A stretch of DNA of 64,000 nt from Mesonia sediminis (GCF_042684705.1 NZ_JBHULZ010000041.1:310001-374000), one strand, 5' to 3'. Positions 8,323 to 16,978 are shown, counted from the first letter of the stretch. Program-made: numbers and translations. The notes: generated by a model not told the origin, from the letters alone.

Positions 8323-8907
8323 CTATTGATACAAACCTAGCTTATCTATATAATTAAAAACCTCTGGGGCCAATAGCGGCCTCATTTCTTTTTCTTCTTT
8401 AAAACACTGACGAATAAATGTTGAGGATATTTCCATTATAGGAGCTTTGATAAAAGTAACCTTGGGGTGATCTTTTAGCTTTGCCTCCTTTTTTAAATCA
8501 TATATTCGTGGGTAAACCAATATATTAAATCGCTCTAAAATCACTTCACTATTTTTCCATTTAGGAAAACTCTGTAAATTATCTTCGCCCATTATAAGAT
8601 GAAAATCATAGTGCTCGTGTTTCTCTTCTAGATGTACTAAGGTGTTAATAGTATAATTGGGTTGGGGTAGCCCAAATTCAATAGCACTGGGTTTAATTTT
8701 ATCGTAATTGGCGGTAGCCAATTCAACCATTTCTAATCGATCATAATCAGGCAATAAAGTCTTTTTCTTTTTATGCGGATTATGTGGGGTAACTACCATC
8801 CAAACTTCATCTACAGGCCCAAACTCGGCAATATGATTTGCAATCGCCAAGTGCCCCAAATGTATTGGGTTAAACGTACCAAAAAATAAACCTATTCTCT
8901 TTTTCAA
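8323..8907 (-). CDS. nadD: Nicotinate-nucleotide adenylyltransferase
   Basis: A 194-residue enzyme of NAD synthesis that joins nicotinate mononucleotide and ATP to form deamido-NAD. The nucleotidyltransferase motif GTFNPIHLGH is at residues 10-19, and the C-terminal ISSTFIR motif (around residue 160) matches the ISxTxxR ATP-binding signature. Length is normal for bacterial NadD. It is the last gene of the yicC-gmk-nadD run: its start lies 2 bases after the gmk stop. The hairpin at 8271-8310 probably ends this transcript. Confidence 0.95.
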   Translation of the reverse strand: MKKRIGLFFGTFNPIHLGHLAIANHIAEFGPVDEVWMVVTPHNPHKKKKTLLPDYDRLEMVELATANYDKIKPSAIEFGLPQPNYTINTLVHLEEKHEHYDFHLIMGEDNLQSFPKWKNSEVILERFNILVYPRIYDLKKEAKLKDHPKVTFIKAPIMEISSTFIRQCFKEEKEMRPLLAPEVFNYIDKLGLYQ

Positions 8908-8909
8908 AA

Positions 8910-9485
8910 TTATGTGTTTTGAATAAATGATTTAACTAATTGATAAGATTCCTCTAGCGCTTCTTCAAGGTTGTTATTTATGATGATAAAATCAAATTGC
9001 GGAGCGGTAGCCATCTCTATTGAAGCTTTTGCAACCCGCATACTTATGCGTTCTTCGGTTTCTGTTTTACGCTTTTTTAATCTTATTTTTAGTTCTTCGA
9101 TGCTTGGAGGCTGCACAAAAACGGCTAATGTTCTTTCTGGGTAAATACGCTTGATATCTAGTCCGCCTACAACATCAATGTCAAAAACTACATGTTTGCC
9201 TTTTGCCCAAATGCGTTCTACCTCGCTTTTAAGTGTGCCGTAAAAATTGTCTCGGTAAACCTCTTCCCATTCTAAAAAGTCATCGTTTTTGATATGATGC
9301 TTAAACTCCTTTAATGACATAAAATAATAATCTTTGCCATCAACTTCATTTGGTCGGGGAGCGCGAGAGGTAGCCGATATTGAAAAATCTAGATTTAAAT
9401 CTTTTTGCTTTAATAAATGCTGAACAATTGTGGTTTTCCCAGAACCAGAAGGTGCAGAAAAAACTATAAGTTTTCCTTCTACCAT
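8910..9485 (-). CDS. gmk: Guanylate kinase
   Basis: A 191-residue enzyme phosphorylating GMP to GDP. The P-loop APSGSGKTT is at residues 11-19. The GMP-binding stretch SATSRAPRPNEVDGKDYYFMS and the segments DFLEWEEVYRDNFYGT and VVFDIDVVGGLDIKRIYP are canonical. Length is normal. Its start codon overlaps the last base of the yicC stop, so the two are translationally coupled, and nadD follows after 2 bases. The order yicC-gmk-nadD is common in Bacteroidota. Confidence 0.97.
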   Translation of the reverse strand: MVEGKLIVFSAPSGSGKTTIVQHLLKQKDLNLDFSISATSRAPRPNEVDGKDYYFMSLKEFKHHIKNDDFLEWEEVYRDNFYGTLKSEVERIWAKGKHVVFDIDVVGGLDIKRIYPERTLAVFVQPPSIEELKIRLKKRKTETEERISMRVAKASIEMATAPQFDFIIINNNLEEALEESYQLVKSFIQNT

Positions 9486-10360
9486 TACAATACGTTTAAA
9501 AGTTGCTCTTTAATTTTTTCCAATTCATCTTTCATCTGCACTACCAATTTTTGCATAGGAGCATAATTAGATTTACTGCCAATGGTGTTTATCTCCCGGC
9601 CGATTTCTTGTGTGATAAAACCTAATTTCTTACCGTTTGAGTCGGGGCTATCTAAAGTTTTGGTGAAATATTCAAGATGATTTTCGAGCCTGATTTTTTC
9701 TTCGGTTATATCATATTTTTCGATATAATAAATCAGTTCTTGTTCAAAACGGTTTTCGTCAACTTGCTCTTTTAATTCAGATATGCTTTTTTGTAAGCGA
9801 TCTTTTACCGCTCGAACTCTTTCGGGATCTATACGCAACACCTCATCTAGTAGTTGGTGAAGGGTTTTAATGCGTTGCTTAAAATCTTTTTCTAGTGCCA
9901 GACCCTCATCTTTTCTAAACTGTAATAATTCGGCTAAAGCCTGATTTACAGCCAGCTCTATAGCTTGGTATTCTTGCTCGTCAATTTCTTCTTTTTCGGT
10001 TTTTAAAGCATCGGGAAGACGCATAGCCATTTGCAAATAGGCAAGTTCTTCTTGGGGGTTCGATTCACCTGTGCTAATGATTGACTTAAGAGAATTCATA
10101 TAGTTTTTTACCACAGCCGGGTTAATGCTAGAAGCGGTTTCATTTCCTGTGTTTTCTACATACATAGAAAAATCAATCTTTCCGCGGGTTAGAGTCTTTC
10201 CTATTAATCCGCGTAAGCTTAACTCTTTTTCACGGTACTGTGAAGGCATACGAGCGTTGATATCAAGATTTTTACTATTAAGCGATTTAATCTCGATGTT
10301 TATTTTCTTGTTTGGCAGGTTAACAACATGTTTCCCAAACCCGGTCATAGATTGTATCAT
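9485..10360 (-). CDS. YicC family endoribonuclease
   Basis: A 291-residue protein with the YicC N-terminal opening MIQSMTGFGK and conserved NIEIKSLNSKNLDINARMP. The C-terminal half (residues about 205-291) is the DUF1732 domain, ending with NTIGSKSNYAPMQKLVVQMKDELEKIKEQ. Escherichia coli YicC is an endoribonuclease that takes part in small-RNA turnover; the same activity here is inferred from the family. It is the first gene of the yicC-gmk-nadD operon, with a good promoter (TTG, 23 bases, TAACTTTG) ending 24 bases upstream of the ATG. Confidence 0.93.
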   Translation of the reverse strand: MIQSMTGFGKHVVNLPNKKINIEIKSLNSKNLDINARMPSQYREKELSLRGLIGKTLTRGKIDFSMYVENTGNETASSINPAVVKNYMNSLKSIISTGESNPQEELAYLQMAMRLPDALKTEKEEIDEQEYQAIELAVNQALAELLQFRKDEGLALEKDFKQRIKTLHQLLDEVLRIDPERVRAVKDRLQKSISELKEQVDENRFEQELIYYIEKYDITEEKIRLENHLEYFTKTLDSPDSNGKKLGFITQEIGREINTIGSKSNYAPMQKLVVQMKDELEKIKEQLLNVL

Positions 10361-10384
10361 CTAGGCTTTTTTTATAAAGTTGCG

Positions 10385-10418
10385 CAAAGTTAAGAAAAAC
10401 ATAGCGTATACTAGCCAA
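10385..10418 (-). promoter_or_regulatory. Promoter of the yicC-gmk-nadD operon
   Basis: On the minus strand a TTG (10418-10416), a 23-base spacer and TAACTTTG (10392-10385) match the Bacteroidota -33/-7 consensus. The -7 element ends 24 bases before the yicC ATG. Confidence 0.65.
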
Positions 10419-10474
10419 CTTTCAAAAAGGCTTAAAAAAAACACAAATTAGTATGCTTGCATAATAACAAGCTT

Positions 10475-10482
10475 TATTTTTG
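10475..10482 (+). promoter_or_regulatory. -7 promoter element of the thioesterase gene
   Basis: TATTTTTG fits TAnnTTTG and ends 13 bases before the ATG at 10496. A TTG at 10457-10459 is 15 bases upstream, slightly closer than the usual 17-23. Confidence 0.5.
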
Positions 10483-10495
10483 AAACAAAAAAAGA

Positions 10496-10984
10496 ATGTA
10501 TACCAAGCAATTTGAAATTAGATGGAGTGATATTGATGCGAATAGGCATTTGGCTAACTCAGCCTACTTAAACTTTATGAGTCATACCCGAATGAGTTTT
10601 ATGTTAGAGCATGGCTTAGGTCAAAACGATTTGGCGCGTTATAATGTAGGTCCGGTGGTTTTTTATGAACACATTTACTACTTTAAAGAAGTATTTTCTA
10701 ATGAACCCGTAACGGTAACAATGGCTTTAAAAGGCTTGTCTGATGATGGCAAGTACTTTGAGTTTACTCACAATATTTACAACGCCAAGGGAGAACATGC
10801 AGCACATTGTGAAATTTTGGGCTCTTGGATAGACTTAAAAACGCGTAAAATTACTGCCTTACCAGATGATTTAATCAAAGGCATTCATCAGTTAGAAAAA
10901 ACCGAAGACTTTAAAGTCTTAACACAAGAAGATACTCGAAAATTTGGTAAGCGACCCGTGAATAATCCAAGCATGGCGATATAA
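10496..10984 (+). CDS. Acyl-CoA thioesterase, hot-dog fold
   Basis: A 162-residue cytosolic protein of the 4-hydroxybenzoyl-CoA thioesterase type. The hot-dog signature is near the N-terminus: IRWSDIDANRHLANSAYLNF, with the Asp of SDIDAN as the likely catalytic residue, followed by the long helix HTRMSFMLEHGL. It probably hydrolyses an acyl-CoA; the substrate is unknown. A second, shorter relative lies at 43119. It is a single-gene unit: its own promoter lies upstream and a strong bidirectional terminator lies 14 bases after the stop, shared with the convergent ArsC-like gene. Confidence 0.9.
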   Translation: MYTKQFEIRWSDIDANRHLANSAYLNFMSHTRMSFMLEHGLGQNDLARYNVGPVVFYEHIYYFKEVFSNEPVTVTMALKGLSDDGKYFEFTHNIYNAKGEHAAHCEILGSWIDLKTRKITALPDDLIKGIHQLEKTEDFKVLTQEDTRKFGKRPVNNPSMAI

Positions 10985-10998
10985 GTATATGAACATAT

Positions 10999-11030
10999 AA
11001 AAAAGCGCTGCCTGAAGCGAGCGCTTTTTT
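10999..11030. terminator. Bidirectional intrinsic terminator
   Basis: AAAAAAGCGCT (10999-11009) and AGCGCTTTTTT (11020-11030) are perfect complements around a 10-base loop. Both strands get a run of six T. It separates the convergent thioesterase and ArsC-like genes, and its right arm includes two bases of the ArsC-like stop codon (11029-11031). Confidence 0.9.
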
Positions 11031-11376
11031 ATAATGTCGCCTTAACTTGAGCTATTGTATTTTTGTGATTCCCCACGAAAATATCATCATTAATTATAAA
11101 TACTGGACGCTTTAAAAAAGTGTAATGTTCGAGTAAAAGTTCGGCGTAATCAGCTTCGGTTAGTTGCTTGTTTTTAAGCTCTCTCGATTTATATAATTGG
11201 GCTCGTTTATTAAACAACTTCTCATAACTTTTGGTGCTTTGATAAAGCACATCTAAATCTTCTTTATCGAGCGGCTGTTTTTTTATGTCTTGCAGTACAA
11301 ATTCTGAGGGTAAATCTAATTCTTTTAAAATGCGCTTACACGTACTACAACTCGATAAATAAAACACTTTTTTCAT
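11029..11376 (-). CDS. ArsC/Spx-family thioredoxin-fold protein
   Basis: A 115-residue protein starting KVFYLSSCSTCKRILKEL, with Cys10 and Cys13 in a CSTC motif typical of the ArsC/Spx/YffB thioredoxin-like family. The C-terminal KRPVFIINDDIFVGNHKN contains the cis-proline region (RPV). Members include glutaredoxin-dependent arsenate reductases and redox-sensing RNA polymerase regulators. No arsenic-resistance gene is nearby, so arsenate reduction is only one possibility. It is transcribed alone on the minus strand and ends in the shared terminator at 10999-11030. Confidence 0.88.
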   Translation of the reverse strand: MKKVFYLSSCSTCKRILKELDLPSEFVLQDIKKQPLDKEDLDVLYQSTKSYEKLFNKRAQLYKSRELKNKQLTEADYAELLLEHYTFLKRPVFIINDDIFVGNHKNTIAQVKATL

Positions 11377-11536
11377 AGTAAATTTTTCACGCTAATATAG
11401 CAAATTAGACTGGCAACGAGAAAGCCTCTGCTCAATTTTGGTATGTATTATAATTTAATTATCGTTCTTTTATCGCTTATCCTTCTTGGTTCTTTATGTT
11501 GCTCAGCTTAACTTTGATGAAGTTAAATCAATACCA

Positions 11537-12691
11537 ATGAAATTTAATACCAAAGTTGTGCACGGCGGGCAAAAAAATGTTGATCCGGCATATAATGCAG
11601 TGATGCCTCCCATTTACCAAACTTCAACCTTTGTTCAATCAAGTCCGGGTGAACATAAGGGTTTTGCCTATGCCAGAAGCGCTAACCCTACAAGGACAGC
11701 ATTAGAAAAAGCTATTGCAAGCTTAGAAAATGGTAAATATGGAATGGGGTTTGGCTCTGGAGTTGCCGCCATTGATGCAGTAATGAAGTTGCTTAAACCT
11801 GGTGATGAGGTGCTCACTTCTACAGATATTTACGGTGGCACACATCGCTTATTTACCCAGATTTATGCAGATCTAGGTATAAAATTCACATTTATATCTA
11901 TGCAAGAAGCCCGGAATATGGAAAGGTTTATCAATCAAAACACAAAATTGATTTGGATAGAAACACCTACAAATCCGTTATTACATCTTATCGATATACA
12001 GGCTGTGGCTAAAATAGCTAAAAAGCATAGTATACTTTTGGCGGTAGACAATACATTCGCTACCCCCTATTTACAACAGCCTTTAGCTTTGGGTGCAGAT
12101 ATTGTTATGCACAGTGCAACTAAATATTTAGGAGGTCACAGCGATGTGATTTTGGGAGCACTGGTGGTAAATGAGTCAGATCTAGCCGAAAAACTATATT
12201 TTATTCAAAAAGCCAGTGGAGCTATACCGGGTCCGCAGGATTGTTTTTTGGTATTAAGAGGCATAAAAACGCTGCATTTGCGTATGCAAAGGCATTGCGA
12301 GAATGCAAAAGCCATAGCTTTGTTTCTAAAACAGCATCCAGCAGTAGACCAAGTATATTGGCCTGGTTTCAAGTCGCATCCTAACCACCATATCGCAGAA
12401 AAACAAATGACAGATTATGGAGGCATGATTGCTTTTACCATAGTAGGTAATCAAAAGGAAAAAGCCCTACAGGTACTTGAAAACTTAAAAATTTTCTCCT
12501 TGGCGGAATCATTAGGCGGGGTAGAATCTTTAGTGGGGCATCCTGCAAGTATGACCCATGCTTCAATCCCAAAAGAAGAGCGAGAAAAAATGGGTGTAGT
12601 GGATACTTTAATTCGGTTAAGTTTAGGCATAGAAGATCACGAAGACCTTATACTCGATTTAAAACAAACCTTAGATAATGTTGGTAGTTAA
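11537..12691 (+). CDS. metB: Cystathionine gamma-synthase-type PLP enzyme
   Basis: A 384-residue enzyme of the Cys/Met metabolism PLP family. It carries PIYQTSTFVQ, the cofactor-site stretch GSGVAAIDAVMKLLKPGDEVL, IWIETPTNP, AVDNTFATPYLQQP, the PLP-binding Lys196 in HSATKYLGGHSDV, and the C-terminal SLGGVESLVGHPASMTHAS. It probably makes cystathionine from an activated homoserine and cysteine; cystathionine gamma-lyase activity cannot be excluded from sequence. A longer in-frame start at 11486 exists, but ATG 11537 matches the usual family start (MKFNTKVVHGG). I see no SAM riboswitch in the 160-base upstream gap. Confidence 0.9.
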   Translation: MKFNTKVVHGGQKNVDPAYNAVMPPIYQTSTFVQSSPGEHKGFAYARSANPTRTALEKAIASLENGKYGMGFGSGVAAIDAVMKLLKPGDEVLTSTDIYGGTHRLFTQIYADLGIKFTFISMQEARNMERFINQNTKLIWIETPTNPLLHLIDIQAVAKIAKKHSILLAVDNTFATPYLQQPLALGADIVMHSATKYLGGHSDVILGALVVNESDLAEKLYFIQKASGAIPGPQDCFLVLRGIKTLHLRMQRHCENAKAIALFLKQHPAVDQVYWPGFKSHPNHHIAEKQMTDYGGMIAFTIVGNQKEKALQVLENLKIFSLAESLGGVESLVGHPASMTHASIPKEEREKMGVVDTLIRLSLGIEDHEDLILDLKQTLDNVGS

Positions 12692-12714
12692 AAGAATGAT
12701 TTAGAGTATTGGCA

Positions 12715-13509
12715 CTACATATTAAGGTAGAAAACATAACCTACATTTATCCAAAAAGCCCAATCATTGTATTTATTTTGCGGGTTATCGTGGTCTAGAC
12801 CATCAATAAAATCATTACCATAGTAGGTCCAGCGTAAGTCGATTAATACACTACTTCTTTTGGTAATATTGTATCGGGCACCAGCACCACCTTTTAAAGC
12901 ATAAGTGGTTCCAGAGCTCGGATCTATATACGACTCTTCTCCAAAAGGAGCCAAAAATTCATTAAAGGTATTGTTGATGGCCCCTATACGACCAGGTAAA
13001 TCGGTTGCTACTTCGGGATTATATAGCACTAAGTTAACCCCTAGATTTAGATAAGGCGCAATTTTCCGGTCTCTGGCGCGCTCAGAAATTCTAATAAGAA
13101 AAGGGTACCACTCTAAGCTAGGACCTATTTCTAATGTAGTTGCTTTACCGTGCATAGATCGCAATTGCAATCCGCCAAGGGTATTTTTATCGGCTTCTTT
13201 ACCAAAGTGATTTAGATTGGTTTCTGTATATGTTAGTTCGGTTCTTACTTTAAAGTGATTATTAAAATACCTAACACTATGGTAACATTGACAATCGGCG
13301 CTATAAGCAAAATTAATATAGTGTACGAGACCTACGCCTAATCCTACATTTCCAAAATTGGTCTCTCTGTTTTTTCGTAAACCATAATCTGATTTAAAGA
13401 AGACAGGACCTGTGGTAATACCTATTTCTTGAGAAAAAGATTGGGCCTCTAGGGTTTGAGGCGCCCAAAAGAAACCTATAAAAAGAAGTAAGATATAGTG
13501 TAATTTCAT
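12715..13509 (-). CDS. Outer membrane beta-barrel protein (THC0290_0291-like)
   Basis: A 264-residue secreted protein. Residues 1-22 form a signal peptide (LLLFIGFFWAPQTLEAQ). The rest alternates aromatic and glycine residues as in outer-membrane barrels (NVGLGVGLVHYINF; SVLIDLRWTYYGNDF) and ends in an aromatic strand (WAFWINVGYVFYLNM). It resembles a flavobacterial family I remember under the name THC0290_0291, of unknown function; that assignment is from memory. A vicinal CQC near residue 72 could form a disulfide. A clear promoter lies 24 bases upstream, and the gene is divergent from porZ. Confidence 0.82.
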   Translation of the reverse strand: MKLHYILLLFIGFFWAPQTLEAQSFSQEIGITTGPVFFKSDYGLRKNRETNFGNVGLGVGLVHYINFAYSADCQCYHSVRYFNNHFKVRTELTYTETNLNHFGKEADKNTLGGLQLRSMHGKATTLEIGPSLEWYPFLIRISERARDRKIAPYLNLGVNLVLYNPEVATDLPGRIGAINNTFNEFLAPFGEESYIDPSSGTTYALKGGAGARYNITKRSSVLIDLRWTYYGNDFIDGLDHDNPQNKYNDWAFWINVGYVFYLNM

Positions 13510-13532
13510 TAGGTATTATCTTGTTAGATAAA

Positions 13533-13560
13533 CAAATATATAAAAACCTTGCAAATACAA
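13533..13560 (-). promoter_or_regulatory. Promoter of the beta-barrel gene
   Basis: The minus strand shows TTG (13560-13558), a 17-base spacer and TATATTTG (13540-13533), a full match to the Bacteroidota consensus. The -7 element ends 23 bases before the ATG at 13509. Confidence 0.75.
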
Positions 13561-13601
13561 ACCCCGAAAATATACAATTCATCTAAGAAGATAGCAATAA
13601 A

Positions 13602-13613
13602 CAAATATATTTG
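13602..13613. promoter_or_regulatory. 12-bp palindrome with two opposed -7 motifs
   Basis: CAAATATATTTG is its own reverse complement and contains TATATTTG on each strand. It lies in the 244-base gap between the divergent beta-barrel gene and porZ. The plus-strand copy would give porZ a leader of about 135 bases. No TTG is found at the right distance on either side. Confidence 0.35.
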
Positions 13614-13753
13614 TAGCAGTATTGCTAAACAGATATTTGGCATAGTGAGCGAAACGTAGGGTATAATGCCTGCGTAAGGTATAAGGAAAATTATTTTAAT
13701 TTGTTTATACTAGAAATCAGAAAATTAGAGTTAACAACCTTAAAAATACTATC

Positions 13754-16048
13754 GTGTATAAATTTTTAACAATTATACTTATTTTGTTTAGCTTTACCCC
13801 AAGTAAAGCGCAAAGCGAGCTAGATTGGGAAGATCATTTTTCTTATTATCAAATTCAAGATATAGCCAGATCGGGGAGTACTTTTTTTGTTGGAGCTCAG
13901 AATACTGTTTTTATCTACAACCAAACGACAAGTAGGGTAGAAAAAATATCATCAATTCAAGGGTTGTCGAGTCAAAACATTAGCAAAATTCACTTTAGTG
14001 CCTCTTATAATTTATTGTTTATAGGCTATGAAACCGGATTGATTGATGTTTATAATTTACAAACTAAAAATGTTTTCAAGCTGGTTGATATTCCTAATAA
14101 AACTGGTATACCGCCTTCTGAACGTAGAATTAACGATATGCTAGAAGATGGAGATAAATTATACCTCGCCACCAACTACGGTATAACCGTTTTTAGATTA
14201 AATGAACTTAAATTTGGTGACACCTACTTTATCGGTAATGCTGGTGCAAATTTACAGGTCAATCAACTGGCAATACAAAACGATAACCTATACGCGGCTA
14301 CCCAGGCCGGATTGCGCTATGCAGATAAAAACAATCCTAATCTTATAGATTTTAACGAGTGGAATGCCATAAATAGTACAGAATACAAAGGCGTAGCCTT
14401 GGTTGATAACCAATTGCTTGCACTTACTGCAAATAATGCCCTACAAAAGGTGCAAAATAACAATGTTTCCCAGCAGGTAAATGTAAATTTTAATGTGGTT
14501 GATTTTCGTGTTAGTGAGGAGCAGATTATATTAACCGGTAGCCAAGTTATTAAAGTTTATAATCAGAATTTAAATGAAGTTCAGAATTTAAATAATTTTT
14601 CCATTTTCTCTCCGCAATTCACTTGTGCCATTTATTATAACGCACGATTCTATACTGGTGATTTTAATTTAGGTCTGCTTTCGTTTATAAATGCCTTTGA
14701 CGAACCAAAATATTTAAGTCCGTTGGGACCCATAAGAAATGATGTGTTTGGGTTAGATGCCATAGCCAACGAATTATGGGCGGTTTATGGCGAATATACA
14801 GGAGCCTTAGACCCCTACCCACTAAACCAGCGCGGGATAAGCCATTTAAAAGATGAGCGATGGATTAACATAGCTTATGATGATTTACAAGATACTCGCG
14901 TATTGGTAAGACCCATCATAAACCCCAAACAAACCAACCAAGTTTTTATAAGCAGCTACGTAGACGGATTTTTAGAATTGGTGAACAATGAAATTGTTTT
15001 TAAATATGATGAGAATACCGCAAATCTACCCGAAACCCTAGATCCTAACGGCAATACTGTGATGGGCGATGTACGGGTAAACGGTTTAGATTTTGACTCA
15101 TCGGGTAACCTCTGGGGTACGATAAGTTTGGTGAAAAACGGACTTTTTAAACTAACACCAAGTTCGGGTAGGCTTGATTTTTTTGATATATCCGAAATTA
15201 TTCCAAATTACTTCTCTGGTGAACTAGGTTTGAGCGATTTAGTTATAGATCAATCTAACCTCATTTATTTTGGTAGCTATGCCAATGGGCTTATTGGTTT
15301 TAATCCGGCTTCAGGGCAATTTGCTAAAGTAACCGGGCAAGAAAGTGCAGGGAATTTACCCGAAGGAAACTCGGTTAAAACTTTAGCTTTAGACAACAAT
15401 AACCAACTCTGGATAGGGACTACCTTGGGTCTTCGGGTTCTTTTTAATCCTTCAAGCATGTTTACCAATCCAGACACGAGCACCAGTCAAATTATTATAT
15501 TAGATGAAGATGGTGTGGCTCAAGAGCTCTTAGCAGAAAACAGTATACAAGACATCGCGGTAGACGGTAACAATAATAAATGGATCGCCACCGAGGCCGG
15601 CGTATTTTATGTTTCGGCAAACGGGCAGGAAACCATTTATCATTTTACCACAGACAATTCGCCACTACCTTCAAATTCGGTAACCAGCATCGCTATAGAT
15701 CCAGAAACAGCTAAGGTTTATATAGGCACCCGCAGCGGGCTCGTCGCTTTTAGAGGAACAGCCACAAAAAGTCAAGAAAATTTTGAGCAAGTACGGGCTT
15801 ATCCCAATCCTGTAAGGCCTCATTATAAAGGCCCTGTTACCATAGACGGATTAATGGCTGGGGCAAACGTAAAAATAACCGATATAAGTGGCAATTTGGT
15901 TTTTGAGACTACCGCTCAAGGCGGAAGTGTGCAATGGGATACGCGTGCCTTTGGCAAGCACGAGGTAGCCAGTGGAGTTTATATTGTAATGCTCACCTCG
16001 GCAGACCAACTAGAAACCAAATTGGCCAAAATTATGATTATTCGCTAA
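13754..16048 (+). CDS. porZ: Type IX secretion protein PorZ-like, two propellers and a T9SS tail
   Basis: A 764-residue secreted protein. Residues 1-19 form a signal peptide (FSFTPSKAQ). The opening LDWEDHFSYYQIQDIARSG and repeated propeller blades (about residues 25-650, with ASGNLWG/DNNNQLWIGTTLG/DGNNNKWIATEAG-type repeats) match PorZ. The last 85 residues form a Por secretion tail: a YPNPV motif, then TISGN-like strands ending LAKIMIIR. In Porphyromonas gingivalis PorZ binds anionic LPS in the cell-surface attachment complex with PorU, PorV and PorQ. The start is GTG at 13754, giving a good signal peptide. Its stop overlaps the recO start (TAATG). The PorZ name rests on architecture and position; another T9SS-exported propeller protein remains possible. 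Confidence 0.85.
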   Translation: MYKFLTIILILFSFTPSKAQSELDWEDHFSYYQIQDIARSGSTFFVGAQNTVFIYNQTTSRVEKISSIQGLSSQNISKIHFSASYNLLFIGYETGLIDVYNLQTKNVFKLVDIPNKTGIPPSERRINDMLEDGDKLYLATNYGITVFRLNELKFGDTYFIGNAGANLQVNQLAIQNDNLYAATQAGLRYADKNNPNLIDFNEWNAINSTEYKGVALVDNQLLALTANNALQKVQNNNVSQQVNVNFNVVDFRVSEEQIILTGSQVIKVYNQNLNEVQNLNNFSIFSPQFTCAIYYNARFYTGDFNLGLLSFINAFDEPKYLSPLGPIRNDVFGLDAIANELWAVYGEYTGALDPYPLNQRGISHLKDERWINIAYDDLQDTRVLVRPIINPKQTNQVFISSYVDGFLELVNNEIVFKYDENTANLPETLDPNGNTVMGDVRVNGLDFDSSGNLWGTISLVKNGLFKLTPSSGRLDFFDISEIIPNYFSGELGLSDLVIDQSNLIYFGSYANGLIGFNPASGQFAKVTGQESAGNLPEGNSVKTLALDNNNQLWIGTTLGLRVLFNPSSMFTNPDTSTSQIIILDEDGVAQELLAENSIQDIAVDGNNNKWIATEAGVFYVSANGQETIYHFTTDNSPLPSNSVTSIAIDPETAKVYIGTRSGLVAFRGTATKSQENFEQVRAYPNPVRPHYKGPVTIDGLMAGANVKITDISGNLVFETTAQGGSVQWDTRAFGKHEVASGVYIVMLTSADQLETKLAKIMIIR

Positions 16049-16764
16049 TGCTTATCAAAACAAAACTTATTGTTTTACATAGCCTACGCTTTGGTGAAGC
16101 CGATCTTATTGTGCGTTGTTTCACAGAAGGAAAAGGAAGTCTTTCTTTTTTGCTAAAGGGCGTGCTAAAAAGTAAGAAAGGAAAATTAAAAAGCAGTCTA
16201 TTTCAACCTCTCCACATTATCGATGCCGTTATACAGTACAAAGAAGGCAGAAAACTCTCTTACTTTAGAGAAGCTAAAATAGATTTCCCATACAAAAGTA
16301 TTCCTACCAATATATTTAAATCTTCTATAGCCTTATTCCTAGCCGAGTTAATTGGTATTTGTATCCAAGAAGAAGAGCAAAACCCATCGCTTTATCGCTT
16401 TTTAGAAGAACAGTTCATAGCCTTAGACCAAAGCGAACAATTTGCCAATTTTCATCTCAAATTTATGGTCGATTTTACCAAATACTTAGGCTTTTTACCT
16501 CATAAAGGCGATGATCAACAAGCCTATTTTAATCTAGAAGAGGGGCAATTTCAAGCTACAGAGACCAACAATTATTGCCTGCAAAATGAAAATACAAAGT
16601 TGCTGCAACAACTGCTACAAGAAAATAAGGAAACAACCCAGCAGCTCAACCTCAATCAAAACCGTAGGCAAGAATTTATACAAATGATGCTTTTATATTA
16701 CCAATTGCATTTGTCAAGCTTTAGAAAACCAAAATCTCTAGAGGTGCTCAATCAATTGTTTTAG
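16048..16764 (+). CDS. recO: DNA repair protein RecO
   Basis: A 238-residue protein with the RecO N-terminal OB fold: MLIKTKLIVLHSLRFGEADLIV, then GSLSFLLKGVLKSKKGKLKSS and FQPLHIIDAVIQYKEGRKL. RecO works with RecR to load RecA on SSB-coated single strands. Some RecO proteins have a C-terminal zinc site; I see no four-cysteine cluster here. The ATG at 16048 overlaps the porZ stop by one base and gives the standard family start; a longer in-frame start at 15934 lies deep in porZ and is not credible. The repeat element at 16765-16867 follows immediately. Confidence 0.95.
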   Translation: MLIKTKLIVLHSLRFGEADLIVRCFTEGKGSLSFLLKGVLKSKKGKLKSSLFQPLHIIDAVIQYKEGRKLSYFREAKIDFPYKSIPTNIFKSSIALFLAELIGICIQEEEQNPSLYRFLEEQFIALDQSEQFANFHLKFMVDFTKYLGFLPHKGDDQQAYFNLEEGQFQATETNNYCLQNENTKLLQQLLQENKETTQQLNLNQNRRQEFIQMMLLYYQLHLSSFRKPKSLEVLNQLF

Positions 16765-16867
16765 ACGGGCGTGCCCCGTTTACCAAAACGGGTCGGGCTT
16801 TCATTACTCGCTTTGCCTAAACTAAGTTTAGGCAAGAGCTCAAACATGCCATTCAATCCCTCACGCC
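16765..16867. repeat. Two-hairpin REP-like repeat element
   Basis: Directly after recO. Hairpin 1: CCCGTTT (16775-16781), loop ACCA, AAACGGG (16786-16792), set between GGGCGTG and TCGGGCTTTC. Hairpin 2: an 11-bp perfect inverted repeat, TTGCCTAAACT/AGTTTAGGCAA, around a single A (16813-16835). A tail follows reading CTCAAACATGCC and ATCCCTCACGCC. The layout is like the dispersed GGGCGT...GGGTCGGGCT elements I remember from flavobacterial intergenic regions. Only one copy is in this window. It may also end the porZ-recO transcript. Confidence 0.6.
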
Positions 16868-16978
16868 AAGTTCAATTAGCCATAGATTATTTAGGAGAAT
16901 CTTTTAAATCTCTTAAAATTCCGCTAAGATTTCTATAAAGAAAAATACCGGCACGTTATTTTAAGTATCTTCAAGCTT

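Noticed and set aside
11377..11536. Possible SAM riboswitch before the cystathionine gamma-synthase-type gene
   Set aside because: No conserved SAM-aptamer stems or core bases could be seen in the 160-base gap.
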